From Bog-473 sp036268485 (GTDB lineage: Bacteria; Actinomycetota; Acidimicrobiia; Acidimicrobiales; RAAP-2): 64,000 nt of DNA. The notes beneath the pieces were generated by a model. That model was not told where the DNA came from. It saw only the letters and a list, made by a program, of their open reading frames with translations, and searched no databases. The stretch spans positions 1 through 64,000 of the forward strand of contig DATAUC010000043.1 in NCBI GenBank assembly GCA_036268485.1, in the 5' to 3' direction. Below are positions 34,980 through 43,356 of the stretch, piece after piece; positions within the stretch are counted from its first letter, which is position 1; each line of letters starts with the position of its first letter. The position numbers and the translations under genes are program-made.

Positions 34980-35188
34980 GCGCCATGCCGGCCGAGATCA
35001 CCGCAGCACCCCCGGGGCCTGAGCCGCGCCGGGTGCCGGGTGCCCAGCAGCAGACGCTGCGGCGCACCGAGCGGCGGGCCCAGCAGCAGATGGAGCGCCG
35101 GGTCCGCCGGAAGTGGGCCGTGCTCAGCTGTTCGATCATGGCCGCCTTTTTCGGACTCACCGTCGGCATCTTGGACGTGCTCCATTGA
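34976..35188 (+). CDS. Small single-pass membrane protein between nadD and rsfS
   Basis: Unrecognised 70-residue protein. Its first 46 residues are Pro-rich, then very basic and Gln-rich (about ten Arg between 28 and 45), and residues 47-69 form one membrane segment, giving an inferred topology with the N-terminus inside. ATG overlaps the nadD stop (ATGA), and its TGA overlaps the rsfS TTG (TTGA), so all three are translationally coupled; that context and normal coding periodicity support it as a real gene. Confidence 0.7.
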   Translation: MSAMPAEITAAPPGPEPRRVPGAQQQTLRRTERRAQQQMERRVRRKWAVLSCSIMAAFFGLTVGILDVLH

Positions 35189-35574
35189 GCCCCGGTCTTG
35201 ACGTGCAGGTGCATCTGCCTCCTGCCGCCGCCACGGCCGCCTTGGCGGCCGACGACAAGTTGGGCCACGAGACGGTGGTCCTGGCCATGACCGAACTCTT
35301 CGGTGTGGTCGACGCCTTCGTCATCACCAGCGCCCAGAACGCGCGCCACGTGCGCAGTCTGGTCGAGGAGATTGAGCTGAAGGTGAAGGAGGCGCACCAG
35401 TTGGCGCCGGTGCGCATTGAGGGCCTGCAGGACGGCACCTGGGTCCTGATGGACTACGGCGACTTCATCGCCCACGTCTTCTTGCAGGAAACCCGGGAGT
35501 ACTACGACCTGGAGCACCTGTGGTCCGGCGCGCCCCGCGTCGCATGGCGCGGGCCGGTCGAACACGCCGGCTGA
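35185..35574 (+). CDS. rsfS: Ribosomal silencing factor RsfS
   Basis: Binds ribosomal protein L14 and blocks subunit joining under nutrient limitation. The TTG at 35185 overlaps the upstream stop (TTGA) and gives 129 residues; a GTG at 35203 (123 residues) is the alternative. The Iojap/RsfS domain is clear: LGHETVVLAMTELFGVVDAFVITSAQNARHVRSLVEEIE then GLQDGTWVLMDYGDFIAHVFLQETREYYDLEHLWSGAP. It follows nadD as in many bacteria. Confidence 0.92.
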   Translation: MSPGLDVQVHLPPAAATAALAADDKLGHETVVLAMTELFGVVDAFVITSAQNARHVRSLVEEIELKVKEAHQLAPVRIEGLQDGTWVLMDYGDFIAHVFLQETREYYDLEHLWSGAPRVAWRGPVEHAG

Positions 35575-35583
35575 GTAGACCGG

Positions 35584-36186
35584 TTAAATAAACTGCCAGA
35601 GGTAGACCGGACCGGCTACCTCGGCCCCACTGGCGATGGGGACACTGGTGCGCTGGCCGCCGATCTCGAAGATGACGCCGGTGCCCAGTCCGTTTTGCGT
35701 GACCACGGTGGCCACCACCTGGGCCACGGCCAATTCGGTGTTGGCGCCGGTGACCAACGCGAAGGCCGCGTTGAAGTTCACCGTCACCGTGGTGCCCGTT
35801 GCCACGGCCGAAAGCACGTGCACATTGTTGGGGATGGCCGTGGCCAGGTTCTGGCGCGATTCGGAGCTGGTCGGTCCGGCTAGCAGTGCCGTGATGACCG
35901 ACGTCAACGGGGCGGGGGAGTACACGACCCGACTGCGGGCCTGGAGCTGGTCGTTGGCGCCGAGCAGGAAGATGGTCACGGGCACCAGCGTCGATGCCGG
36001 GGGTTGGGTGGTGGTGGTGCTGGGTAGCCGCGGACTCAACAGGCCGAAGGGCACATGGTTGGGCGAGATGGTGCTCGGACCGCGCTGCACGGGGATGGCG
36101 CAGCCCGCCGCCGCCAGGCCGGCCAGTATCAGCGCCGCCGGACGGAGCACCGGACGTCGCATAAGGAGTCGCAGCTCGATCCTCAT
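35584..36186 (-). CDS. GerMN-domain lipoprotein, short LpqB-like
   Basis: Exported lipoprotein of 200 residues with a signal peptide and lipobox LAAAGC (C29), a Pro/Thr-rich linker (about 45-65) and a GerMN domain (about 66-200: VPVTIFLLG ... LTSVITALLAGPT ... TAIPNNVHVLS). It overlaps the histidine kinase stop as ATGA. In other actinobacteria mtrA-mtrB are followed by lpqB, a much longer lipoprotein with GerMN plus a beta-propeller-like part; here only the GerMN part exists. Likely an accessory to the sensor kinase (inference). It converges with rsfS with 9 bases between. Confidence 0.8.
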   Translation of the reverse strand: MRIELRLLMRRPVLRPAALILAGLAAAGCAIPVQRGPSTISPNHVPFGLLSPRLPSTTTTQPPASTLVPVTIFLLGANDQLQARSRVVYSPAPLTSVITALLAGPTSSESRQNLATAIPNNVHVLSAVATGTTVTVNFNAAFALVTGANTELAVAQVVATVVTQNGLGTGVIFEIGGQRTSVPIASGAEVAGPVYLWQFI

Positions 36187-37598
36187 AGCGGATCCTCTTC
36201 GCTGGGCAGGATGGGCAGGGCCACCACGAAGCGGGCGCCGCCGGCGGGGGACTCCTCCACCCAGGAGCGGCCGTCCATGAGCCGCACGTGCTCGGCCACC
36301 AGCGCCAGTCCCAGGCCGCTGCCCGTGCCGGTGCCGCGCCGGCCCGAGGCCGAGCCCCGGTAGAAGCGCTGGAAGACCTTGGTCCGCTCCACCGGGCTGA
36401 TGCCCGGGCCGGCGTCGTCCACCGTGATCTCGACGTCGTCGGACTGGACCAGCCGGCGCACCGTGATGGTGGTGGCTCCGCCGCCGTAGTGGGCCGCGTT
36501 CTCCAGCAGGTTGGCCATGACCCGCTCGAAGCGTCGCTTGTCGACGCCCACGTGGAGCAGTTGGGTCTCGGGCTCCACGACGACGGCGGGAGCGACCACC
36601 CCGTCGCCCAGGCTGCGCACCCCGTTGGCCACCGAACGTTGCACCAGTTCGCTCACCAGTACCTCTTCGAGGAACACGTCGGCCGATCCGGCGTCGGCCC
36701 GCGACATCTCCAGCAGGTCGCCCACCATCCGCTGGAAGCGGCGCAGATCGTCGCCCAGGAGTTGGAGCGCCCGCTGGGCCCGCGCCGGGAGGTTGTCCCG
36801 GTCGGCCTCGAGGACCTCGAGCGAGGCCGACAAGGTGGTGAGGGGCGAGCGCAGCTCGTGGCTGACGTCGGAGTTGAAGCGGGCCTCCCGCTCAATGCGC
36901 TCCTGCAGCTGGTCGACCATGGCGTTGAAGGACGTGGTCAGTCCCTCCAGATCGGGGTCGGCCGCTTCGGAGACCAGCCGGGTGCCCAGCTGGCCGCCGG
37001 CGATGGAGACGGCGGCCCGGGACACGCCGGCCAGCGGCCGCAGCGAGCGCTCGCTGGCGAAGCGGCCGAGCGCCGTGCCCAGCAGGGTGGTGATGGCGCC
37101 GGCCCCGACCAGGGTGAGCCCGAGCACCCGCAGGGTGTGGTTGAGATCCGAGAGCGAGAACACCTCGAAGTAGGCGGCATGCACCGAGGGGATGGGCACG
37201 CCGACCACGATCTGGGGCTGACCCTGCGGGCTGGTCCGGTAGGTCTCGGTGGCGGCCGATCCCTGGCGCACCTCCGTCCGGAGTTGGCGCGGGATGGACG
37301 AGAGGCTGAGCGACAACGATGCCGAGTAGGGGGTGGCATCGTGGATGAGGACGGAGTGGGAATCCGATCCGGCATCGAGGGAGGCCAGGGTGTCGGCGTA
37401 CTGGGTGTTGCCCGACTCGATCGAGCTGCGCACCACGTTGGCGTTGGCGAAGGCCTGATGCTGCGCCGCCGACTCGCGCTCGGCCAGGAGGAAGTGCCGG
37501 GTGGTGAAGTAGGACAGCCCACCCATGGAGAACGACAGCAGCAGCGCGCCCAGCCCGAAGATGGCGGTGATGCGGGCGGCGATGCCGAGCCGGGTCAC
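36183..37598 (-). CDS. mtrB: Two-component sensor histidine kinase, MtrB-like
   Basis: Membrane sensor that phosphorylates the adjacent response regulator. The 471-residue protein has TM1 (about 10-30), an external sensor region (31-155), TM2 (about 157-178), a HAMP domain (about 180-235), the dimerisation/phosphoacceptor H-box FNSDVSHELRSPLTTL with H247, and the ATPase domain with the N-box ANLLENAAHYG, DDAGPGIS and GTGSGLGLALV. Organisation and gene order match MtrB of actinobacteria, which monitors cell division and envelope state; orthology is inferred. The GTG start is one base from the regulator stop. Confidence 0.88.
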   Translation of the reverse strand: MTRLGIAARITAIFGLGALLLSFSMGGLSYFTTRHFLLAERESAAQHQAFANANVVRSSIESGNTQYADTLASLDAGSDSHSVLIHDATPYSASLSLSLSSIPRQLRTEVRQGSAATETYRTSPQGQPQIVVGVPIPSVHAAYFEVFSLSDLNHTLRVLGLTLVGAGAITTLLGTALGRFASERSLRPLAGVSRAAVSIAGGQLGTRLVSEAADPDLEGLTTSFNAMVDQLQERIEREARFNSDVSHELRSPLTTLSASLEVLEADRDNLPARAQRALQLLGDDLRRFQRMVGDLLEMSRADAGSADVFLEEVLVSELVQRSVANGVRSLGDGVVAPAVVVEPETQLLHVGVDKRRFERVMANLLENAAHYGGGATTITVRRLVQSDDVEITVDDAGPGISPVERTKVFQRFYRGSASGRRGTGTGSGLGLALVAEHVRLMDGRSWVEESPAGGARFVVALPILPSEEDPL

Positions 37599-37599
37599 C

Positions 37600-38286
37600 T
37601 CAGGGAACCAGCTTGTAGCCCATGCCCCTCACGGTGAGAATGTGCTGCGGCAGCGCCGGGTCGACTTCCACCTTGGTGCGCAGCCGGCGGATGTGCACGT
37701 CGACCAGGCGGCCGTCCCCGAAGTAGTCGTAGCCCCAGACCCGGTCCAGCAGCTGCTCACGGCTCAGGACCTTGTTGGGGCTGGCCGCCAGCTCGCACAG
37801 GAGGCGGAACTCGGTCCGGGTGCAATGGACCTCGGTACCATCGGCATGGCGCAGCACGCCCTGCTCGGGCAGCAACTGCAAGGTGCCGAAGCTCAGGGCG
37901 GAGGGGTCCTCCTCCTCGGGCGGGCGGGCCCGCCGCAGCAGGGCCCGGATGCGCGCCGCCAACTCCTTGGCCACGAAGGGCTTGGTCACGTAGTCGTCGG
38001 CCCCGGCCTCCAGGCCGGCCACCACGTCGTGGGTGTCGGCCCGGGCCGTGACGATGATGATGGGCACCGCGCTCTGGCGGCGCAGCGCCCGGCAGCACTC
38101 GAAGCCGTCCATGCCGGGCAGCATGAGGTCGATCAGGGCGACGTCGGAAGGCGCCGAGGCGAACAGGTCGAGCCCTTCCTCGCCGCTGGCCGCATCGTTG
38201 ACCTCGTAGCCCTCGCCCTCGAGGGCGAGACGCATGGACGACCGGATGCGCTCGTCGTCCTCGACCACCAGGATTCGCCCACTCAC
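37600..38286 (-). CDS. mtrA: Two-component response regulator, OmpR/MtrA-like
   Basis: DNA-binding regulator of 228 residues. The receiver domain has the acidic pair DD (10-11), phosphoacceptor D53 in ALIDLMLPG, Thr in IIVTARA near 80 and K102 in DYVTKPF. The C-terminal winged helix (about 130-228) includes RTEFRLLCELAASPNKVLSREQLLDRVWGYDY and VDVHIRRLRTKVE. Gene order regulator-kinase-GerMN lipoprotein identifies it as MtrA-like. The GTG start is 7 bases after the binding-protein stop with no clear ribosome-binding site. Confidence 0.88.
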   Translation of the reverse strand: MSGRILVVEDDERIRSSMRLALEGEGYEVNDAASGEEGLDLFASAPSDVALIDLMLPGMDGFECCRALRRQSAVPIIIVTARADTHDVVAGLEAGADDYVTKPFVAKELAARIRALLRRARPPEEEDPSALSFGTLQLLPEQGVLRHADGTEVHCTRTEFRLLCELAASPNKVLSREQLLDRVWGYDYFGDGRLVDVHIRRLRTKVEVDPALPQHILTVRGMGYKLVP

Positions 38287-38293
38287 GGGGGGA

Positions 38294-39940
38294 TCAGTCC
38301 ACCCAGATTTGGGTGGGCCAGATCTGGCCGCCGATCATGCCGAAGGCCGGCTTGTTGTCGGGCGTGGTCGGGTTGTTCCAGTTCTGCGCCTTGGACCCGC
38401 CGACGACGGCCCAGACAGCGCGGTCCGACCAGAGATAGGGCAGGTCGATGGCGAAGCGCTGGTTCACGGCCTTGTAGGCGGCGGCCCGGGCTTTGGGGTC
38501 GGTGGCCGAGCGCCCGATCTGCAGCGCGGCCTCAATTTTGGGGTCGCTGTTGCGGGCCATGTTGATGGAGAGTGAGCCCGTGCTGGCCGTGGTGGTGCTC
38601 CAGAAGATGTAGTTGAGGTCCGGATCCACCGCACCGAACTGGCGCCAGCTCAGCGCCTGGAAGGTGCCGGCCAACGCGTTGTTGATGAGGTCGTTCTGCA
38701 GGACGGTGGTGTTGGTCACCTTGAAGCCGACCTGCTGCATGGCCTGCTGCAGGTACTCCTGGGCTCGCACCGAGGCCGGGCCGGTGGTGGCGCCGAACTT
38801 GAAGGAGATGGCGGCATCGCCGCCCTTCTTGGCGGCCGCCTTGACCAGCTTGGCTGCCTCGCTCGGGTTGAAGGCCGGGTAGTGCGTGTTGGAGTAGTAG
38901 GGCGATCCGGGTACGAAGGCGCCGGTGCTAACCGGGAGGATCCCGTGGTCAATTTCCTTGGCGTACTGCGTGCGGTTGATGGACATGGCGGCGGCCCGGC
39001 GCAACGACGGGTCGTTGAAGGGGGCCTTGTCGCAATTGAGCAGGATGCAGTTCATGTCGGGCTCGCCGGCGATGTGCTTGGAGTCGTCGACGTAGGAGTA
39101 CTTCGAATTGCCGCGGAACTGCGTGATGATGTTGGGCGTGTCGGTGATCATCAGGTCGATGGTGCCCGATTTCAGCGCCTCGGCCCTGGAGTCCTCGTTG
39201 AGGATGGGCTTGAAGGTGATCTGGTCCAGGTAGGGAAGGCCGGGTCGCCAGTAGCGCGGGTTGGCCGTGGCCGTGAAGTGGCTGTTGGGCACCCACTCCT
39301 TGAACACGAAGGGACCGGTGCCGACCGGGTTGGAGGTGCCGTTCTTGTTGGCCAGCATGGAGGGGGCCACCACGTACGCGATCTGGCCGCCGATGCCGCC
39401 GGCCAGGTAGTAGGGGAACGGGGCCCAGGGCGTCTTGAAGTTCATGGTCACGGCCAGGGGGCCGGTCTGGACGATGGGGTTGGTGCTGGCCAGGATGGGG
39501 CCGATGACGATGCCGGTCAGCAGCGACTTGGCCTGGGCTTGCAGGTTGGTCAGCAGGGCGGCGCCGTTGCACGGCGTGCCGTCGTGGAAGACGACGTTGG
39601 GCCGCAGGGTGATGGTCCACGACGTGAAGGTCGAGTTGGCCACGACCGACTGGGCCAGGTAGGGAGCCCAGCCCCCGTTGGCCGTCACGATGGTCAGCGG
39701 GTCGAAGACGGTGCGGGCGTACATGACGCCGACCTCGTCGAAGCGAGCCTGGGTCGGGTCGAAGCCGGACTCCTCGGCGTCGACGCCGAAGACGAGCGAG
39801 CCGCCCTTCTTGGGCTTGGCCTTGGAGATGCCGTTCTTGGTGGCCGCCCCGGCCATGTCCATGCCCCCGAAGGTGGCGATCCCCGCCGCCGTGGCCGCAC
39901 TGCCGGCCAGCATTGTCCGGCGGTTGAATGTGGTGCTCAT
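38294..39940 (-). CDS. ABC transporter substrate-binding protein, family 5 (oligopeptide/dipeptide type)
   Basis: Extracytoplasmic solute-binding protein of 548 residues. It starts with a Tat-like signal, NRRTMLAG followed by an Ala/Gly hydrophobic stretch to about residue 33, so export may be by the Tat route. The SBP_bac_5 fold shows in LVFGVDAEESGFDPTQ, LRPNVVFHDGTPCNG, NPVGTGPFVFKEW and DPSLRRAAAMSINR. An AAGGGGAGGG ribosome-binding site precedes the ATG. No permease or ATPase gene is in the window, so it is an orphan here. It lies 7 bases upstream of mtrA and could be co-transcribed with mtrAB. Confidence 0.88.
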   Translation of the reverse strand: MSTTFNRRTMLAGSAATAAGIATFGGMDMAGAATKNGISKAKPKKGGSLVFGVDAEESGFDPTQARFDEVGVMYARTVFDPLTIVTANGGWAPYLAQSVVANSTFTSWTITLRPNVVFHDGTPCNGAALLTNLQAQAKSLLTGIVIGPILASTNPIVQTGPLAVTMNFKTPWAPFPYYLAGGIGGQIAYVVAPSMLANKNGTSNPVGTGPFVFKEWVPNSHFTATANPRYWRPGLPYLDQITFKPILNEDSRAEALKSGTIDLMITDTPNIITQFRGNSKYSYVDDSKHIAGEPDMNCILLNCDKAPFNDPSLRRAAAMSINRTQYAKEIDHGILPVSTGAFVPGSPYYSNTHYPAFNPSEAAKLVKAAAKKGGDAAISFKFGATTGPASVRAQEYLQQAMQQVGFKVTNTTVLQNDLINNALAGTFQALSWRQFGAVDPDLNYIFWSTTTASTGSLSINMARNSDPKIEAALQIGRSATDPKARAAAYKAVNQRFAIDLPYLWSDRAVWAVVGGSKAQNWNNPTTPDNKPAFGMIGGQIWPTQIWVD

Positions 39941-39968
39941 ATGCCCTCCCCTTGTCCCTGGGGGACGT

Positions 39969-39974
39969 TACCCT
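39969..39974 (+). promoter_or_regulatory. Candidate -10 element of the xer gene (leaderless)
   Basis: TACCCT ends 7 bases before the GTG at 39982, in a 41-base divergent gap with the binding-protein gene. Confidence 0.4.
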
Positions 39975-39981
39975 GGAAATT

Positions 39982-40842
39982 GTGGAAACACCGTGGCATC
40001 TCACTGGTTTTGATGACTGGTTGAGTGGCCGGGCTGACGCCACCCGCGTTGCCTACTTGAGCGACGTGGCGGCCTTCGTCGACTGGATGGCCCGGGGCGG
40101 GATCGACGAGCCCGCCGGGGTCGATCGTCTCCACCTCCGGCGTTACCTGGCCTCGCTGGGGACCCGGAAGCTGGCCCGGGCCACGGTGGCCCGTAAGGCG
40201 GCTGCGCTGCGCTCCTACTTCGCCTGGTCCCTGCGGCAGGGTCACCTCGACGCCGATCCGGCCCGCAGCTTGCGCGCCCCGTCGGGGTCCGGGCGCCTGC
40301 CCCGGGTCTTGTCGGCCGGAGAGATCGGGACCCTGCTGGGTGCTGAAGTCGAGGGGCCGACCGGGCTGCGGGACACCGCTGTGCTGGAGCTGCTGTACGC
40401 GGCCGGGCTGCGGGTGTCCGAGCTGTGCGGCTTGGATCGGGACGGTGTCGACCTGAGCGGGCGCACCGTGACGGTGATGGGCAAGGGCGGCAAGCAACGC
40501 CGGGTGCCCATGCACGACGAGTGCGTCGGGGCCATGCGCCGCTGGCTGGAGGAGGGGCGGGAGGCCATGGCCGGCCCCCCCGAGGCGGTCTTCGTGAACC
40601 GGCGGGGCAATCGATTGGGGCCACGCGATGTGCGGCGCATCCTCGATGCCCGCGCCGCCTCGCCCACGCACCCCCACGCCCTGCGTCACACGTTTGCCAC
40701 CCATCTGCTCGACGGGGGAGCGGACCTGCGGGTGGTGCAGGAACTGCTGGGCCATGCCAGTCTGGCCACCACCCAGATCTACACCCACGTCAGCAAGGAG
40801 CGCCTGCGCTCGGTGTACGAGGGGACTCATCCCAGGGCCTGA
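39982..40842 (+). CDS. Tyrosine recombinase XerC/XerD family
   Basis: Site-specific recombinase that resolves chromosome dimers at dif sites. The GTG at 39982 gives 286 residues; an upstream reading to 39928 runs into the divergent promoter. The SAM-like N-terminal domain covers 1-90, and the catalytic set is complete: R144, K168, H232, R235 (HALRHTFATHLL), H258 and nucleophile Y267 (TQIYTHV). XerC and XerD cannot be separated with confidence; location just before rpsB is seen for xerC in some bacteria. No dif-like site or mobile element is next to it, which favours the housekeeping role. Confidence 0.9.
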   Translation: METPWHLTGFDDWLSGRADATRVAYLSDVAAFVDWMARGGIDEPAGVDRLHLRRYLASLGTRKLARATVARKAAALRSYFAWSLRQGHLDADPARSLRAPSGSGRLPRVLSAGEIGTLLGAEVEGPTGLRDTAVLELLYAAGLRVSELCGLDRDGVDLSGRTVTVMGKGGKQRRVPMHDECVGAMRRWLEEGREAMAGPPEAVFVNRRGNRLGPRDVRRILDARAASPTHPHALRHTFATHLLDGGADLRVVQELLGHASLATTQIYTHVSKERLRSVYEGTHPRA

Positions 40843-40917
40843 TCGGCTAAGGTGGTAAGGCCCATCGACCGGTGGGTGGCAGTACCGACCAACACCCGCC
40901 GGGGCGCATACCGTGGT

Positions 40918-40933
40918 CGTCTCAGAAGAGACG
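40918..40933 (+). promoter_or_regulatory. Hairpin in the rpsB leader
   Basis: CGTCTC (40918-40923) and GAGACG (40928-40933) form a perfect 6-bp stem with an AGAA loop in the 128-base gap before rpsB. No T-run follows, so it is not an intrinsic terminator. It may be part of a ribosomal-protein autoregulatory leader (inference). A GGAGGAAA ribosome-binding site lies just before the ATG. Confidence 0.35.
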
Positions 40934-40970
40934 CGGCGTCCCGGGGTAAAACCAACTGGAGGAAATACCT

Positions 40971-41825
40971 ATGGCCGTCGTCTCTATGCGGCAGCTGCTG
41001 GAAGCCGGGGTTCACTTCGGCCACCAGACGCGCCGATGGAACCCGAAGATGAAGCGCTTCATCCTGGGCGAGCGCAACGGGATCTACCTGATCGACCTGC
41101 GCAAGACCTTGACCGGTATCGAGTCCTCGTACGCCTACGTGCGTGACCTGGTGGCCGGCGGCGGGACCATCCTCTTCGTCGGCACCAAGAAGCAGACCCA
41201 GGGCCCGGTGGCCGAGTACGCCGAAGCCTGCGGGATGCCCTTCGTCAACCAGCGCTGGCTGGGCGGCATGCTGACCAACTTCTCGACCGTGTCCGGCCGG
41301 GTCAAGCGCATGGGCGAGCTGCGCACCATGGAGGCCGCCGGCGACTTCGCCGGCATGCCCAAGCGGGAGGCCCTCTCGCACACCCGCGAGCTGGAGAAGC
41401 TGAGCCGCAACCTGAGCGGCATCGCCGACCTGGAGCGCCTGCCCAACGCCGTCTTCGTGATCGACACCAAGAAGGAGCACATCGCGGTGACCGAGGCGCG
41501 CAAGCTCGGCCTGCCCGTGGTGGCCGTGGTCGACACCAACTGCGACCCCGACATCATCGACTACGTGATCCCGGGCAACGACGACGCCATCCGCTCGGGC
41601 TCGCTCATGTGCCGGGTCATCGCCGACGCCGTGGTGGAGGGCCGTTTCATCGCCGAGCACCGCCGCAAGAACGCGCCCGCGCCGGCCGAGGACGCCCCCA
41701 GTGGCCCCTCGCCCCGCCGCCAGCGTCCCGTGCCGGCCCCGCCGGTGGCCGAGGCCGCCCCCGAGGCCGTGGCCGAGCCCCCAGTCGCTGCGCCGGAGCC
41801 GGTCGCGGCGGCAGTGGAGGCCTGA
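40971..41825 (+). CDS. rpsB: 30S ribosomal protein S2
   Basis: Small-subunit ribosomal protein needed for S1 binding and 30S function. The 284-residue protein begins MAVVSMRQLLEAGVHFGHQ and has NQRWLGGMLTNF near 98-109 and NCDPDIIDYVIPGNDDA near 185-201. The core ends around 225; the last 60 residues are a Pro/Ala-rich acidic tail, common in actinobacterial S2. The ATG is preceded by GGAGGAAA. tsf follows after 2 bases, the near-universal pair. Confidence 0.97.
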   Translation: MAVVSMRQLLEAGVHFGHQTRRWNPKMKRFILGERNGIYLIDLRKTLTGIESSYAYVRDLVAGGGTILFVGTKKQTQGPVAEYAEACGMPFVNQRWLGGMLTNFSTVSGRVKRMGELRTMEAAGDFAGMPKREALSHTRELEKLSRNLSGIADLERLPNAVFVIDTKKEHIAVTEARKLGLPVVAVVDTNCDPDIIDYVIPGNDDAIRSGSLMCRVIADAVVEGRFIAEHRRKNAPAPAEDAPSGPSPRRQRPVPAPPVAEAAPEAVAEPPVAAPEPVAAAVEA

Positions 41826-41827
41826 TC

Positions 41828-42622
41828 GTGGCGAACTTCACTGCCAAGGACGTCCAGCGCCTGCGCCAGATGACCGGCGCCGGCATGTTGGACAGCAAGA
41901 AGGCGTTGGAAGAGACCGACGGCAACATCGACGAAGCCGCCCATGCGTTGCGCCTCAAGGGCCTGGCCGGTGCGGCCAAGCGTGAGGACCGCGAGGCCGC
42001 CGAGGGAGCTGTCACGGCCGTGCGCAGCGGCGATTTCGCCTCCGTGGTGGAGCTGCGCTGCGAGACCGACTTCGTAGCCAAGTCCGACGAGTTCGTGGCC
42101 ATGGCCGACGAGCTGGGCGCCCTGGTGGCGGCCAAGGGCGAGGACGCCGTCAGCGAGCTGGCCGACGCCATCGACGGGCTGCGCACGACACTCAAGGAGA
42201 ACATCTCGGTCGGGCGGGTCAGCCAGCTGGTGGCCACCTCGGGCCAGGTCGTCGACACCTACGTGCACCAGCAGGCCGGCCGGGGCGTCAACGCCGTGGC
42301 CGTCATCGTCGAGGGGGGCAGCGAAGAGCTGGCCCACAACATCGCCGTGCACATCGCCTTCACCAAGCCGGCCTACCTGAACCGCGACGAGGTGCCCCAG
42401 GCCGACATCGAGGCCGAGCGGGTCACCGTGGCCGAAATCAGCCGCAACGAGGGCAAGCCCGACGCCGCGCTGGAGAAGATCGTGGACGGCCGCATGAACG
42501 GGTGGTTCAAAGAGCGCGTCCTCATGGACCAGTCCTACGTGAAGGACGAGAAGCAGACGATCGCCGGCATGCTCGGCTCGGCTCACATCGTGGCTTTCGC
42601 GCAGGTCGTCGTCGGCGGCTGA
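41828..42622 (+). CDS. tsf: Elongation factor Ts
   Basis: Nucleotide-exchange factor that regenerates EF-Tu-GTP. The GTG at 41828 gives 264 residues starting MANFTAKDVQRLRQMTGAGMLDSKKALEE (1-29), the family N-terminus; longer readings are shadows within rpsB. The core motif CETDFVAKSDEF is near 79-90. Length is typical for actinobacteria (about 270). Confidence 0.96.
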   Translation: MANFTAKDVQRLRQMTGAGMLDSKKALEETDGNIDEAAHALRLKGLAGAAKREDREAAEGAVTAVRSGDFASVVELRCETDFVAKSDEFVAMADELGALVAAKGEDAVSELADAIDGLRTTLKENISVGRVSQLVATSGQVVDTYVHQQAGRGVNAVAVIVEGGSEELAHNIAVHIAFTKPAYLNRDEVPQADIEAERVTVAEISRNEGKPDAALEKIVDGRMNGWFKERVLMDQSYVKDEKQTIAGMLGSAHIVAFAQVVVGG

Positions 42623-42636
42623 GGCATATCGAAGAG

Positions 42637-43356
42637 GTGGGCCAACCGCGCCGGATCGTTCTCAAGATGTCGGGTGAGGCCCTGGCCTCCGCGGCATCCG
42701 ACGAGACGATCGACGCCGTCACCGTGGAGCGCATGGCCAAGGAGATGGTGCGCGCCATGGAGGGCGGCGACCTCGAACTGGCCGTCGTCGTCGGCGGCGG
42801 CAACATCTGGCGGGGCACCACCGGCGAGAGCGGCGGCATGGATCGGGCCACGTCCGACACCATGGGCATGCTGGGCACCGTCATCAACGCGTTGGCCCTG
42901 CAGGACGCGCTGGAGCAGCAGGGTCAGCCGACCCGGGTGCTCAGCGCCTTGTCCATGGCCGAGGTGGCCGAGCCCTACATCCGGCGCCGGGCCATCCGGC
43001 ACCTGGAAAAAGGCCGCATCGTGGTCTTCGCCGCCGGCATGGGCAACCCCTTCTTCACCACCGACACCCCGGCCGCGCTCCGGGCGGCCGAGATCGGCGC
43101 CGAGTTGCTCTGCAAGGGCACCCACTCCGGCGTAGACGGCGTGTACTCGGCCGACCCCAAGCTCGACCCCACCGCCACCCGCTACGACGAGGTCTCCTTC
43201 ATGGAGGTCATCAGCCGCGACCTGCGGGTCATGGACCTGACCGCCATCACCTTCTGCAAGGACAACAACCTCCCCATCAGGGTCTTTAACCTGATGATCC
43301 CGGGCAACATCCCCCGTGCGCTCAGCGGCGAGCCGATCGGTACGCTGGTCCGCTAA
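42637..43356 (+). CDS. pyrH: UMP kinase
   Basis: Phosphorylates UMP to UDP for pyrimidine synthesis. The GTG at 42637 gives 239 residues beginning GQPRRIVLKMSGEAL after Met, the family pattern, with GGGNIWRG near 49-56, DTMGMLGTVINALALQDALE near 71-90 and GVDGVYSADPK near 165. GAAGAGG overlaps the start so the ribosome-binding site is poor, but no other in-frame start fits. The TAA stop overlaps the frr ATG (TAATG). Confidence 0.95.
   Translation: MGQPRRIVLKMSGEALASAASDETIDAVTVERMAKEMVRAMEGGDLELAVVVGGGNIWRGTTGESGGMDRATSDTMGMLGTVINALALQDALEQQGQPTRVLSALSMAEVAEPYIRRRAIRHLEKGRIVVFAAGMGNPFFTTDTPAALRAAEIGAELLCKGTHSGVDGVYSADPKLDPTATRYDEVSFMEVISRDLRVMDLTAITFCKDNNLPIRVFNLMIPGNIPRALSGEPIGTLVR

Noticed and set aside
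39941..39981. Possible dif or attachment site next to the xer gene
   Set aside because: The 41-base gap is accounted for by a promoter and a ribosome-binding site, and no two-arm inverted site with a central spacer is visible.
38882..40024. A 380-codon plus-strand frame opposite the substrate-binding protein
   Set aside because: Composition (Gly/Val/Asp) is that of an antisense shadow, and it runs across the divergent promoter region.
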